Positions 44,744 through 53,791 of a stretch of 64,000 nucleotides of DNA are shown in pieces. Both the position numbers and the translations under genes were made by a program. How positions within the stretch are numbered: the stretch's first letter is position 1; each line of letters opens with the position of its first letter. The notes beneath the pieces were generated by a model. The model was not told the origin of the DNA. It did not search any database and saw nothing but the letters and a program-made list of their open reading frames with translations. Origin of the DNA: Glacieibacterium arshaanense (GTDB taxonomy: Bacteria > Pseudomonadota > Alphaproteobacteria > Sphingomonadales > Sphingomonadaceae). The DNA is taken from the NCBI RefSeq assembly GCF_004681125.1, contig NZ_SIHO01000001.1:693149-757148 (forward strand), read 5' to 3'.

Positions 44744-47044
44744 TCAGCTCGTCAGTTGCAGCGCGAACGATGCGGTTTCGTGATAGTCATACGCATCGAT
44801 GAACGCGCCGCCGTTGTGGTGCTTGGCATCGACATGCAGGTGCACCGAGAAGCTGCAGCGTGTGTGCGCGCTGTGCAGTGGCGGGAAGGCACCGAGCAGA
44901 TACTCGAAGTTGAGCTGGTTCGATGGTTCGACGACCAACTCGCCCTGATCGGCGGTGCCAGACTCGATCAGCCCGCTGGGACCGTTGAGGCCACGCTGCC
45001 ACGTCAGGTTGTAGCTTGCCATGAACGAGTTCGTGTCGCCCGGGCCGCCGCCGGTGGTGACGCCGCCCACGTGATAGGCGCGGAAGCCGACCGAGAACTT
45101 TGTGCCGACGGGACCCGACATGAACTGGCATTCGTCGGCGTTCGCCACGCTGTCCTTGCGCAGATCGACAATGTCGCCGACGACCGGCGTATTGTTGATC
45201 CAGAACACATGCGCGCAATCGGCGAAAGGCACGTTCGCAGTGTCGTCGGGGGCTTCCCAGACGCGGAACTGGAACGGCTTGGCAGTACCCGGATCGCTGG
45301 CGGGTGCGCCGCCGGGTTTGATGCGGACGCCGTTCGGGCCGAAAAGTTCGATGGTCAGCATGTAGCGGCCATCGGCGAATTTCGTTGTGTCCCAGACCTG
45401 ATGGTACTGGCCCGACAGCCACATCATGCTCGACCAATAAGGCACCGCGAACAGCCCGATTTCGCCGCCGACGTCGGCAGGCAGCGCGGCGAGGCTGGTC
45501 GAGGTGGTGACGATGTCGCCCGGCACGACGATGTAACGCGACCATGATACCGGGCTGTCGAGCGTCGTCGGGCTGCCGACCGGGTTGCCGGTATCGTCCA
45601 CTGGGACCACCTTGAACCGGTAGTAGGCGACGGTGCCTTCGAGCTGCGGTGAGACCCACAGTCGCAGCCCGAGTGTCGTCGCCCAGGGTGCATCGGTTTG
45701 GCCGGCGAAGTCATACAGGCCCGAGTCGGTCGCCAGTGGCCCGACGCGCGACAGGCCGTTCTGCACCGGGAAGTTGTAGTGGTGCGTACTGGCGCCGGTG
45801 ACATGTTCCAGCATGACGAACGCCGTGCCGTCGCCGGGGTCGGGCTGTTCGGGGCCATCGGCGCACGGACGTGCCTGCGGATTGGTGGTGACGAGGTCGG
45901 CGGTTTCGCCTTGCGCGAAATAGTCGTGGCCCGATACGCCGTCATAGACGGTGATCCAGAACGGGCCAAACTGCTGTTTGACGCGGTAGGCGTAAGTGGT
46001 GAAGCAGTTGCGCTGCGCCGAAACAAACTGCAGCGGGCGCGAATAGCAGAAGTCGAAACGCCCGCCGGGGCCGATGGCGACTTCGCCGACCTTGCGGGTC
46101 GTACAGTTGCAGATGTAGCCCGTCAGATAGGGGCGGGCGCGGACATAGGCTTCTGCCGCGTCGGGCGTCAGCTTGAGCAGCGCCTGATAGTCATCGAAAA
46201 TGCGTTCGGAGACGAAGGTTTCGCCGGCTGCCGCCTTGATGCCACCGCCGTCAATCGACCGGGCCGCCAGTGGCCGGCGCGTCGCGGCCGCGTTGCGCAG
46301 CGCGTCGATACGGCCGCGCCCAATTGCGGCGCCTGCATCGGCAACACGTGGCCGTAACCGCTCCCACGGACGCGGGTCGGGGTCAGGCCCCGGGGGGAAG
46401 GGCCAGTCGATTTCGATCGGGATGCGGTCGAGAATGTCGCGCAACCGGTCGATCAAGTCGTCATAGACGAAACGCGTGCAGCAGCAGTGACGCTCGAACA
46501 CTTCCACTACGCCGTCGCATAGCGGCACGCAGCGCCGCAGCACCGCGATATTGTCGAACGCGCTGTTGCCCAGCGCCTTGTTCGCCGCCAAAACCGCCGA
46601 GGCCGACAGCGCGGGATTGCGCATCGATAGCGTCCGCGCCGCGCCGAGTTTGGGCTGGAAGGCGGCCTGTGCAGCGAAGCGGTGGTACCACCACGGCCGG
46701 CACTTGCGGACGCGGCCGCTGACGCACAGATATTCGCTGATCAGCAGCGACCAGCGGTCCTGCGGCAGCAGGATGCCGCGCTTGGACCAGTCATCGATGA
46801 CCTGGTCACCGCGGTACCGCAGCAGGCTTTCGGGATCGATGACTTTGGGATCGGGGACATCGGGGCCAATGGCCAGCTGCAGCCCCTTCAACTGGCCGGG
46901 ATCGATTCCCAATCGGCCATTGTCGACGACGGCGAGCTTTTTCATGCCGCCGCGCGCATCGAGCGCATAGAGCGCGGTTGGCGGGGCCTTCTCGTTGCTT
47001 CCGAGACCGACAAAACGAATTTCAATGCCTGGACGTGTTGCCAT
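44744..47044 (-). CDS. 766-residue Cys-rich multidomain protein, unknown
   Basis: The protein is convergent with the Dyp peroxidase and has no signal peptide. An N-terminal beta domain (IEIRFVGLGSNEKAPPTAL, KKLAVVDNGRLGI) is followed by a Cys-rich region: Cys107, 115, 172, 176, a CCC run at 187-189, 312, 314, 333 and 347. A Pro-rich hinge (PFPPGPDPDPRPWERLRP) is followed by a long beta-rich C-terminus with paired His (STHHYNF, HLHVDAKHH). Parts recall transthyretin or carboxypeptidase-regulatory-like repeats and structural proteins of secretion machines, but I do not recognise a family. GGGAGTGAG precedes the ATG by about 9 bases. Confidence 0.7.
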   Translation of the reverse strand: MATRPGIEIRFVGLGSNEKAPPTALYALDARGGMKKLAVVDNGRLGIDPGQLKGLQLAIGPDVPDPKVIDPESLLRYRGDQVIDDWSKRGILLPQDRWSLLISEYLCVSGRVRKCRPWWYHRFAAQAAFQPKLGAARTLSMRNPALSASAVLAANKALGNSAFDNIAVLRRCVPLCDGVVEVFERHCCCTRFVYDDLIDRLRDILDRIPIEIDWPFPPGPDPDPRPWERLRPRVADAGAAIGRGRIDALRNAAATRRPLAARSIDGGGIKAAAGETFVSERIFDDYQALLKLTPDAAEAYVRARPYLTGYICNCTTRKVGEVAIGPGGRFDFCYSRPLQFVSAQRNCFTTYAYRVKQQFGPFWITVYDGVSGHDYFAQGETADLVTTNPQARPCADGPEQPDPGDGTAFVMLEHVTGASTHHYNFPVQNGLSRVGPLATDSGLYDFAGQTDAPWATTLGLRLWVSPQLEGTVAYYRFKVVPVDDTGNPVGSPTTLDSPVSWSRYIVVPGDIVTTSTSLAALPADVGGEIGLFAVPYWSSMMWLSGQYHQVWDTTKFADGRYMLTIELFGPNGVRIKPGGAPASDPGTAKPFQFRVWEAPDDTANVPFADCAHVFWINNTPVVGDIVDLRKDSVANADECQFMSGPVGTKFSVGFRAYHVGGVTTGGGPGDTNSFMASYNLTWQRGLNGPSGLIESGTADQGELVVEPSNQLNFEYLLGAFPPLHSAHTRCSFSVHLHVDAKHHNGGAFIDAYDYHETASFALQLTS

Positions 47045-47436
47045 TTCTGCTCACTCCCGTGCTCAAGGTTGAACTGCAACCCGGCGCGTTCGCGGCAACA
47101 CGGAGACGATTTCCGCGTTCGGTCGAACACGCAAAGTCACTCGCTCACTGGCATAGTCTCGCGACCTTTACGGTCCGATGGCAAAGTCCAACACGGGCTT
47201 AGCGCGAAGCACGCCAGCGTTATCCGACCCCTGCGTCCGACATTGGGGATCTCTGTCCCGGTCAAAACGCATTGTTAACCATACCGAATTTTGCCGAGTC
47301 GCGCGAGTCGAAATGCGACATCCGCCGATGCATGTGTCCGGCGCGGCGGCGGTGCTTGCCCCGGTCCGGGATTTCGGCGAAAACCGGGGCAACCGCGAAC
47401 GGCGCGCAACAGCTCCGGCGGAGGAGGGGAAACGCC
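47045..47436. other. divergent intergenic region with a 10-bp hairpin and two GANTC sites
   Basis: The 392 bases separate the 766-residue protein gene from the acyl-CoA ligase and should hold two promoters. I see two GAGTC sites (47296 and 47305) beside an AT-rich patch (CATTGTTAACCATACC near 47269). A perfect 10-bp hairpin (TTGCCCCGGT at 47356-47365 with 47383-47392) lies about 45 bases before the ligase start and could shape its leader. A frame is open on the + strand but has no ribosome site. Confidence 0.5.
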
Positions 47437-48987
47437 ATGAACAACAATGCCGGTGCGCCGGCCGCGACCAGCGCCGTCATCGACTGGATCGCGCAGGGTG
47501 CAGCGCATTTTCCCGACAAGCTGGCGACGGTCGACCTGCACAGCGGCCGGCGTCACAGCTACGCCGTCATGCACGACCGCGTCGGGCGCATTGCCGGGCA
47601 TCTGGCGGCGCTGGGCTGCATCCGCGGCGACCGCGTGGCGATGCTGTCGCTCAACAGCAGCGATATGCTCGACGTGCAGTTTGCGTGCTGGCGCATCGGG
47701 CTGATTTACACGCCGCTCAACTTCCGACTGACCGCCAACGAGCTGGCGTTCATGGTCAACGACAGCGACGCCAAGGTGTTTTTCTATGACACCAGCCTGG
47801 CGCAGGTGCAGGCGACACTTCAGCCGATGACCAAGGTGGACCACTGGATTGCGCTCGATGCAACGGGCGGTGCCAGCGCGTTCGAGGCCGCGATTGCCGC
47901 CGCGACACCGGTTACCGAACAGGTCCGCCAAGCCGGTGAGGACCTGTGCATGATCATGTACTCGTCGGGCACTACCGGCACGCCCAAGGGCGTCACCTTC
48001 AGCCACCAGCAATGCCACTTCGCGTTTGCCGGCATGGTCGCGTCGGCGGCAGCCTCGTACGACATGGTCAGCGTTGCGGTGATGCCATTGTTCCACATTG
48101 GCGGGCTGGCGATTTTCACGCTGCCGGCGCTGTTTTTCGGCGGCACCGCGATCATCGTCCGGGCGTTCGAGCCCGGCGCGATGCTCGGGCTGTTCAGCGA
48201 TGCGGCGCTCGGCATCACACACTTTCTCGGCGTGCCGGCGATCTTCAACGCGATGGGCGCGCACCCCGATTTCGCCACCGCGGACTTCTCGCGGATGCTG
48301 GCGATGTTCGTCGGCGCCGAAAGCGTTCCCGAGCCGCTGCTGCGTAAGTGGTTCGACCGCGGGATTTCGTTGCGCGAAGGCTTCGGCATGACCGAAACCT
48401 GCGCGGTGACGCTGATGTGCGACGCGCGCGACGTGCCCGGCAAGATCGGCTCGGCCGGGCGGCCGGTGCGCTGGTGCAACGTCAAGATCGCGCGCCCCGA
48501 CGGCAGCACGGCCGATGTAGGCGAAAAGGGCGAGATCTGGATCCAGGGCATGAACATCACGCCGGGCTACTGGAACCGCGCCGACGCCAACGACAGCAGC
48601 TTCGTCGACGGCTGGTTCCGCTCGGGCGACGCCGGCCGCATGGACGCCGACGGCTATTTCTATATCGAGGACCGTCTGAAGGACATGTACATTTCAGGCG
48701 GCGAGAACGTCTATCCGGCTGAAATCGAAAGCATCCTTTACGGCCACCCGGCCGTCCGCGAAGTCGCCATCATCGGCCTGCCCGACGAGAAATGGGGCGA
48801 AACCGGTTGCGCAGTCGTGGCGCTCAAGCCCGGCGCGACTCTGAATTTGGCCGAGCTGATTCAATTCTGCGGTGACAAGCTCGCGCGCTTCAAATTGCCG
48901 ACGCGGCTCGAGCTCGTCGATGCGCTGCCGCGCAATGCGACGGGCAAGGTGCTGAAGTTCGAGTTGCGGGCGAAGTATAAGGGGTAG
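47437..48987 (+). CDS. acyl-CoA synthetase (AMP-forming)
   Basis: This 516-residue ANL-superfamily ligase has the P-loop-like MYSSGTTGTPKGVTFSH (residues about 170-186), REGFGMTETCAVTL (A5 region), GWFRSGDAGRMDADGYFYIEDRLKDMYISGGENVYPAEIE (A7-A8), and the C-terminal catalytic Lys in PRNATGKVLKFELR. It activates a carboxylic acid, probably a fatty acid, to its CoA thioester. GAGGAGGGG lies 7 bases before the ATG. With the ferredoxin and P450 converging from the other side it suggests terminal oxidation of alkanes or fatty acids followed by CoA activation. Confidence 0.9.
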   Translation: MNNNAGAPAATSAVIDWIAQGAAHFPDKLATVDLHSGRRHSYAVMHDRVGRIAGHLAALGCIRGDRVAMLSLNSSDMLDVQFACWRIGLIYTPLNFRLTANELAFMVNDSDAKVFFYDTSLAQVQATLQPMTKVDHWIALDATGGASAFEAAIAAATPVTEQVRQAGEDLCMIMYSSGTTGTPKGVTFSHQQCHFAFAGMVASAAASYDMVSVAVMPLFHIGGLAIFTLPALFFGGTAIIVRAFEPGAMLGLFSDAALGITHFLGVPAIFNAMGAHPDFATADFSRMLAMFVGAESVPEPLLRKWFDRGISLREGFGMTETCAVTLMCDARDVPGKIGSAGRPVRWCNVKIARPDGSTADVGEKGEIWIQGMNITPGYWNRADANDSSFVDGWFRSGDAGRMDADGYFYIEDRLKDMYISGGENVYPAEIESILYGHPAVREVAIIGLPDEKWGETGCAVVALKPGATLNLAELIQFCGDKLARFKLPTRLELVDALPRNATGKVLKFELRAKYKG

Positions 48988-49063
48988 GGCCTCCGGCGGG
49001 CAGGGGTGACCCCTGCACCCAATATATGGGTGCAGGGCCCGAGGCCCTGCCCGCCGGAGGCCC
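48987..49063. repeat. R1 repeat, copy C (short linker)
   Basis: Arms at 48987-49020 and 49028-49063 are separated by only 7 bases (AATATAT), unlike the 59-60 base linkers of the other copies. Inner hairpins are GCAGGGGTGACCCCTGC on the left and GCAGGGCCCGAGGCCCTGC on the right. It begins on the ligase stop codon and ends 8 bases before the ferredoxin stop, filling the gap between convergent genes. Confidence 0.9.
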
Positions 49064-49071
49064 TTGAATCC

Positions 49072-49392
49072 TTAGTGCTGCGATTCCGGCATGCGCACCA
49101 CGAGCCCGTCGAGTTCGGCGGTCATGTGGATCTGGCAGGCCAAGCGGCTGTTCGGCTCGACGCCTTCGGCGAATTCGAGCATGTCGTGTTCCATCTGCGT
49201 GCGCTCGCCGGTCAGCGGCGCCCACTTGGGGTCGATATAGACGTGGCAGGTGGCGCAAGCGCAGTTGCCGCCGCAATCGCCGTCGATGCCGGGGACGCTG
49301 TTCTGGATCGCGGCTTCCATGACCGAAACGCCGTTGTCGACATCGACTCCGTGCTCGGTACCATTGGCTTCAATAAACGTGACGTGTGACAT
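49072..49392 (-). CDS. [2Fe-2S] ferredoxin
   Basis: This 106-residue vertebrate/putidaredoxin-type ferredoxin has cluster ligands in [13 protein letters not shown] (C-x5-C-x2-C pattern with the preceding DGDCG) and the late SRLACQIHM. It should pass electrons to the adjacent P450. No ferredoxin reductase gene is in this window. The gene lies 56 bases downstream of the P450 stop, on the same strand, so both are probably in one transcript. Confidence 0.93.
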   Translation of the reverse strand: MSHVTFIEANGTEHGVDVDNGVSVMEAAIQNSVPGIDGDCGGNCACATCHVYIDPKWAPLTGERTQMEHDMLEFAEGVEPNSRLACQIHMTAELDGLVVRMPESQH

Positions 49393-49448
49393 TCGGTCCC
49401 CCGAAAAGGCGGTTGAGGCGGGATTGGCGGTGGGTGCTGCGGTGGGCG

Positions 49449-50714
49449 TCAGCCCGGGATGCGCACCATCATCTTTTCATAGCCCTTGACGAACGACGAA
49501 GAGACGCGAACCGGCGGTTCGAGCACTTCGATCATCGGCCAGCGCTTGAGGATTTCTTCCCAGACGATCTTGAGCTGCATTTCGGCGAGGCGGTTGCCGA
49601 CGCAGCGGTGGATGCCGAAGCCGAACGACAGGTGCTGGCGCGGGCGGGCACGATCGATGATGAAGGCGTTGGGGTTTTCGATTTCGCTCTCGTCGCGGTT
49701 GCCCGAAACGTACCACATCACGACCTTGTCGCCCTTGCGGATGTGCTGGCCGCCGAGGATGGTGTCCTGCAACGCAGTGCGGCGCATGTGCGCCAGCGGC
49801 GTCTGGTAGCGGATGATTTCGGGCACCATCGTTTCGACCAGCTTGTGGTTCTGGCGCAGCTTTTCATACTGGTCGGGGTTTTCGTTGAGGAACAACAGGC
49901 CGCCCGAAATCGAGTTGCGCGTCGTGTCATTGCCGCCGACGATCAGCAGGATGAGGTTGCCGAGATATTCCATCGGCGCCATGTCGCGCGTCGCCGGATC
50001 GTGCGCCATCATCGAAATGAGGTCGCCGGCGGGCGGCGCATTGACGCGCTCGTTCCACAAATTGGTGAAATACTGCAGGCATTCGAGCAGGATGACCTGA
50101 CGCTCCTGGCGGTTTGGGTTGCCGGGCAGATCGGGGTCCGACGTCGCGATGTCCGACCAATAGGTCAGCTTGCGCCGTTCTTCCCACGGGAAGTCGAACA
50201 GCGTCGCGAGCATCTGCGTCGTCAGTTCGATCGAGACGCGGTCGACCCAGTCGAACGGTTCATTGATCGGCAGGTTGTCGAAAATCTTCTGCGCGCGTTC
50301 GCGGATCAGCACTTCGAGCACGGCGAGGTTCGCCGGCGCGACGATCGGCGACACCGCCTTGCGCTGCACGTCATGCTTGGGCGGGTCCATCGCGATGAAC
50401 ATCGGCAGGATGAAATCATCGTCCATGTCGGCGACGGTGATGCCGCCGAGGTGCGCGTCGGACGAGAAAATGGCGTGATTGGTATCGACCGCCATGATGT
50501 CCTTGTAGCGGGTGACCGACCAGTACGGGCCGAACTTGCTCTCGGCGCAATAATGGATCGGCGCGTCGCGACGCAGGCGTTCGAAGAATGGCCAGAAGGT
50601 GTTGTTGACGAAGCGGGCGCCGTCCGAGACGTCGATCTTGTCGAGCGGCATCGAGAACGCTTCTTCGCGGGCTGCCGCCATCAAATCATCGGATTGCTTG
50701 AACGCCGTCGCCAT
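49449..50714 (-). CDS. cytochrome P450, CYP153-like
   Basis: This 421-residue soluble P450 has the I-helix [21 protein letters not shown], ExxR in [10 protein letters not shown], and the heme-binding loop [18 protein letters not shown] with the Cys ligand. From memory this combination (GGNDTTRN, and [18 protein letters not shown]) is close to the CYP153 alkane/fatty-acid omega-hydroxylases. A [2Fe-2S] ferredoxin is next to it, the usual partner. The start at 50714 follows GGGGAGA by 8 bases. It would hydroxylate medium-chain alkanes or acids at the terminal carbon; steroid or terpene substrates are not excluded. Confidence 0.88.
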   Translation of the reverse strand: MATAFKQSDDLMAAAREEAFSMPLDKIDVSDGARFVNNTFWPFFERLRRDAPIHYCAESKFGPYWSVTRYKDIMAVDTNHAIFSSDAHLGGITVADMDDDFILPMFIAMDPPKHDVQRKAVSPIVAPANLAVLEVLIRERAQKIFDNLPINEPFDWVDRVSIELTTQMLATLFDFPWEERRKLTYWSDIATSDPDLPGNPNRQERQVILLECLQYFTNLWNERVNAPPAGDLISMMAHDPATRDMAPMEYLGNLILLIVGGNDTTRNSISGGLLFLNENPDQYEKLRQNHKLVETMVPEIIRYQTPLAHMRRTALQDTILGGQHIRKGDKVVMWYVSGNRDESEIENPNAFIIDRARPRQHLSFGFGIHRCVGNRLAEMQLKIVWEEILKRWPMIEVLEPPVRVSSSFVKGYEKMMVRIPG

Positions 50715-50845
50715 CTTTGGATCTCCCCAAGAGAAATACATGCGCTCCCCGCCTCCCCGGCAGGTTGAGCGCGACTCACGACAGGATAATGCCGCAATCG
50801 CTGCAGCAGCGCAAACGATTTTTGCGTAGTTCTAGTCTGTACTTT

Positions 50846-51577
50846 TTAGCTGCGCGCCAGCCGCCCCATTTCGCCGAACAGCGCCTGGGCGTCGGGGCTG
50901 GCTTCGGTGCGCCATTCGGGGTGCCATTGCACCGCGAGCACCGGCGCCTTGCCGACCTGCGCCGAAAACGCCTCGATGATGCCGTCGGGCGCGGTGGCTT
51001 CGATCTTGAGCCCCGTGCCGAGCTTGTCGACGCCCTGATAGTGCACCGAATTGACCGTCAGTCCTGGCCGTCCGTACAGCCCCGCCAGCCGCCCGCCGGG
51101 TGTCAGGTTGACGGCATGGGTGTGTGCGAACATGCCGGGCAAATCAGCGCCATCGGGGGCGTGGTGCGGCAGCGCGCCGTCGCCAAGGTCGCGGCGCAGC
51201 GTGCCGCCGAACGCGACGTTGAGCTCTTGGAACCCCCGGCAAATGCCGAACACCGGTCGGCCGAGCTTGAGCATCGCATCGACCAGCGCCAGCGCCATGC
51301 TGTCGCGCGCCGGGTCGAACGGGCCGGCGGCGTCGGAGACTTCCTCGCCGTAGAGTTTGGTATCGACGTTCGACGGGCTGCCGGTGAGCAGCAGCGCATC
51401 GAGCCGCGGCGCGACTTCGGCGGCCTGCATCAGATCGGGCAGCGACGGCACGATGAGGGCGGCGGCATCGGCATAGCGCATCGCCTCGGCGACATAGCGC
51501 GTCATCACCGATTGTGCGGCCTCGCCGCCGGTGGTGCGGTTGCAGGCAATGATGCCGAAAACAGGACGTGTGCTCAT
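50846..51577 (-). CDS. puuD: gamma-glutamyl-GABA hydrolase-like class I amidotransferase (PuuD)
   Basis: This 243-residue C26-family protein has the nucleophile Cys113 in VFGICRGFQELNVAFGG and His in VLAVQWHPEW with the catalytic Glu of the triad. PVFGIIACNR opens the fold as in PuuD. It hydrolyses gamma-glutamyl-gamma-aminobutyrate to glutamate and GABA, the last step of the gamma-glutamylated putrescine route. The other genes of that route start 1.1 kb further on the same strand. The ATG at 51577 fits the family start; the open frame extends far beyond it without support. Confidence 0.85.
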   Translation of the reverse strand: MSTRPVFGIIACNRTTGGEAAQSVMTRYVAEAMRYADAAALIVPSLPDLMQAAEVAPRLDALLLTGSPSNVDTKLYGEEVSDAAGPFDPARDSMALALVDAMLKLGRPVFGICRGFQELNVAFGGTLRRDLGDGALPHHAPDGADLPGMFAHTHAVNLTPGGRLAGLYGRPGLTVNSVHYQGVDKLGTGLKIEATAPDGIIEAFSAQVGKAPVLAVQWHPEWRTEASPDAQALFGEMGRLARS

Positions 51578-51704
51578 GCACCCAGACCTACACGCAAGGC
51601 CGGCGCGCGGGAAGGGGGGCGGTGCGGCAAGCAAGCGCATTTGCGGTCGCGGCGGCACTGCGATAGGCTGGCAGCGGACTGCAACCACAACAGGGGAATT
51701 CGAC

Positions 51705-52367
51705 ATGAAGATTTTGCTTCGCGCTGCCGCTTTGGCGATGGCGCCGGTACTGCTGACCGCAACCGCCGCCAGCGCCCAGATGATGGGCGCGGCACCACAG
51801 GCGGCACCGCCGGTCGGCGTGCGCGGCACCGTCACCAGCGTCGCTGGTACCGTTGATACGGGCATGAAAATCGGCGTCACAGGCAAGAACGGCAAGCCGA
51901 TGGTGCTGTTGCTCGCGCCCAAGTCGAGCTTCGTGTCGTCGACCGTTATCGGCATCGACGCGATCAAGCCAAACAGCTTCATCGGCACCGCGGCCGAGCC
52001 CGGGCCGAACGGCACGCTGGTCGCGACCGAAGTCCATGTCTTCCCCGAAAGCATGCGCGGCGTCGGCGAAGGCCACCGCCCCTGGGACACTAGCGCGACC
52101 AGCTCGATGACCAACGGCAATGTCGATGACGTCACCGAAGGCGGCCTGTCGAAGAAGAACGGCCGGACGCTGACGGTCAACTACAAGGGCGGCAAGCAAA
52201 CGGTCTATGTGCCGGTGACGGTGCCGATCGTGGCGTTCGCGCCCGCGGATGCGACGCTGTTGGTGAAGGGCGCGAAGGTGTTTACGTTTGCGCAGAAGCA
52301 GCCCGACGGGTCTTTGGTGAGCAACCGGTTGGTGGTTGGTGTTGGGGGCAGCACGCCGCCGATGTGA
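51705..52367 (+). CDS. secreted protein with DUF5666-like beta domain
   Basis: This 220-residue protein has a signal peptide (MKILLRAAALAMAPVLLTAT, cleavage after SAQ). The mature part begins with GVRGTVTSVAGTVDTGMKIG, an OB-like beta segment, then SFIGTAAEPGPNGTLVATEVHVFPE, a pattern used by DUF5666 proteins, then GRTLTVNYKGGKQTVYVPVTV and a C-terminal KVFTFAQKQPDGSLVSNRLVV. The function is unknown; these domains may bind metal or ligands in the periplasm. It is divergent from puuD. R2 copy 3 starts 2 bases after the stop. Confidence 0.75.
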   Translation: MKILLRAAALAMAPVLLTATAASAQMMGAAPQAAPPVGVRGTVTSVAGTVDTGMKIGVTGKNGKPMVLLLAPKSSFVSSTVIGIDAIKPNSFIGTAAEPGPNGTLVATEVHVFPESMRGVGEGHRPWDTSATSSMTNGNVDDVTEGGLSKKNGRTLTVNYKGGKQTVYVPVTVPIVAFAPADATLLVKGAKVFTFAQKQPDGSLVSNRLVVGVGGSTPPM

Positions 52368-52669
52368 GGCCAAGCCGGCTGCGCCGAAGCTGAAAATTGC
52401 TCTTCGCGATTTTCGGCTTCGGCGCAGACTCGGCGCAGCGCCCGGCCGGCGGGGCGGCGGCGACCGCCGACGAACCCGTCCGACGCGCGGGCTTTGCCCG
52501 CGCGGCTTACTTGCTCGTTTTCTGTGTTCTGCGACCGGCCTTCATACTGGAGCCGACGCTCACCCCTCACCCCGGCGCGCTGGCGCGCGAGTCGCCCTCT
52601 CCCTCAAGGGGAGAGGGTCAAGCAGCGCGGGCTTTGCCCGCGCACGGGCGCTAAGTCGTGGAAGCCCAA
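52368..52669. other. intergenic region holding R2 copy 3 and further hairpins
   Basis: The 302 bases between convergent genes contain the R2 unit (52370-52525) and a 9-bp hairpin (CCCTCTCCC and GGGAGAGGG, 52595-52617) of a type common between alphaproteobacterial genes. A second occurrence of the R2 hairpin-3 sequence GCGCGGGCTTTGCCCGCGC lies at about 52625-52643. I see no gene. Confidence 0.6.
52370..52525 (+). repeat. R2 structured repeat, copy 3
   Basis: Hairpin 1 has 19-base arms (52379-52397 and 52409-52427) with one T-G pair at the same position as in copy 1 and the loop TGCTCTTCGCG. The core is ACTCGGCGCAGCGCCCGGCC and on. Hairpin 2 is CGGCGG-CGA-CCGCCG (52455-52469). After AACCCGTCCGACG comes hairpin 3, GCGCGGGC-TTT-GCCCGCGC (52485-52503), then CTTACTTGCTCGTTTT. 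Confidence 0.88.
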
Positions 52670-53791
52670 CTAACCGGCAAGCACGGCAGGCGCACAAGCA
52701 TGCCAACTCAACCAAACCGGCTGCTCCTCGACAAAATCCTCCTGATCCCACCGCGTCAGATTCGGCCGGATCACCAGCATCTGGCGGCCGTTGGTCAGGA
52801 TCACCTTGAACACCGACTCGCTGCCCAGATAGGCGATATGGTCGATCACGCCGGCGACAACATTATACCCCTCGGGGCAATCCTCCAGCTTGGGTGGCAC
52901 CACCCCGTCGCGCCGGAACAGGCTGATCTTTTCGGGCCGCAGTGCCAGGTATAAGGTCGCGCCTTCGTTCCCCAGCACCGCATGGTCGATATAGACGTCG
53001 CCGAGTTCCTTGGTGGCGATGATTGCCTCGGTCGGGTTGTCGGTCTTGAGCGTGCCTTCGACCATGTTCACCGTGCCGATGAAGTCTGCCACGAAGCGAC
53101 TGTTGGGGAATTCGTACAGGTCCGACGGCGTCGCCAGCTGGATCAGCCGGCCGCGCTCCATCACCGCGCAGCGTGTGGCGAGCGCCAGCGCTTCGTCCTG
53201 GTCGTGCGTCACCATGACGAAGGTGATGCCGACCTTGTGCTGCAGGCTGGCGAGCTCAAAGCGCATCGCCTCGCGCAGCTTGGCATCGAGCGCCGACAGC
53301 GGTTCATCGAGCAGCAGCACGCGCGGCCGCTTGGCTAGCGCGCGCGCCAAGGCGACACGCTGGCGCTGGCCACCCGACATCTGGTCGGGCATGCGGCCGC
53401 CAAAGCCTTCGAGCTGGACGAGGGCGAGTGCCTCCTCGACGCGGCGGTCGCGCTCGGCCTTGGCGACGCCGTCGATCTTGAGGCCGTAAGCGACATTGTC
53501 GGCAACCGACATGTGCGGGAACACCGCGTAGGACTGGAACACCATGTTGACCGGCCGGCGGTTGGGTGGGACGCCGTCGGTGTCCTTGCCGTCGATGCGG
53601 ATGGTGCCTTCGGTCGGCGTTTCGAAGCCCGCCAGCATGCGCAGCAATGTCGTCTTGCCGCAGCCCGAGGGCCCAAGCAGCGCGAAGAATTCGCCTTCGT
53701 TGATGGTCAGCGACACGTCATCGACCGCGGCATGGTCGCCGAAGCGCTTGGTGACGCCTTCGATCGAGATAATCGGCGGTTTCGAACTCAT
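52670..53791 (-). CDS. potA: polyamine ABC transporter ATP-binding protein
   Basis: This 373-residue ATPase has Walker A GPSGCGKTT (40-48), the Q-loop NMVFQSYAVFPHM, signature MSGGQRQRVALARAL, Walker B VLLLDEPLSALD and the switch His in MVTHDQDEALA. The C-terminal 120 residues form the TOBE-type regulatory domain (LYLALRPEKISL, VIDHIAYLGSESVFKV) seen in PotA/PotG. It energises uptake by the two permeases encoded just upstream, overlapping the nearer one by 4 bases. Binding-protein and pathway context make putrescine or a similar polyamine the likely substrate. Confidence 0.93.
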   Translation of the reverse strand: MSSKPPIISIEGVTKRFGDHAAVDDVSLTINEGEFFALLGPSGCGKTTLLRMLAGFETPTEGTIRIDGKDTDGVPPNRRPVNMVFQSYAVFPHMSVADNVAYGLKIDGVAKAERDRRVEEALALVQLEGFGGRMPDQMSGGQRQRVALARALAKRPRVLLLDEPLSALDAKLREAMRFELASLQHKVGITFVMVTHDQDEALALATRCAVMERGRLIQLATPSDLYEFPNSRFVADFIGTVNMVEGTLKTDNPTEAIIATKELGDVYIDHAVLGNEGATLYLALRPEKISLFRRDGVVPPKLEDCPEGYNVVAGVIDHIAYLGSESVFKVILTNGRQMLVIRPNLTRWDQEDFVEEQPVWLSWHACAPAVLAG

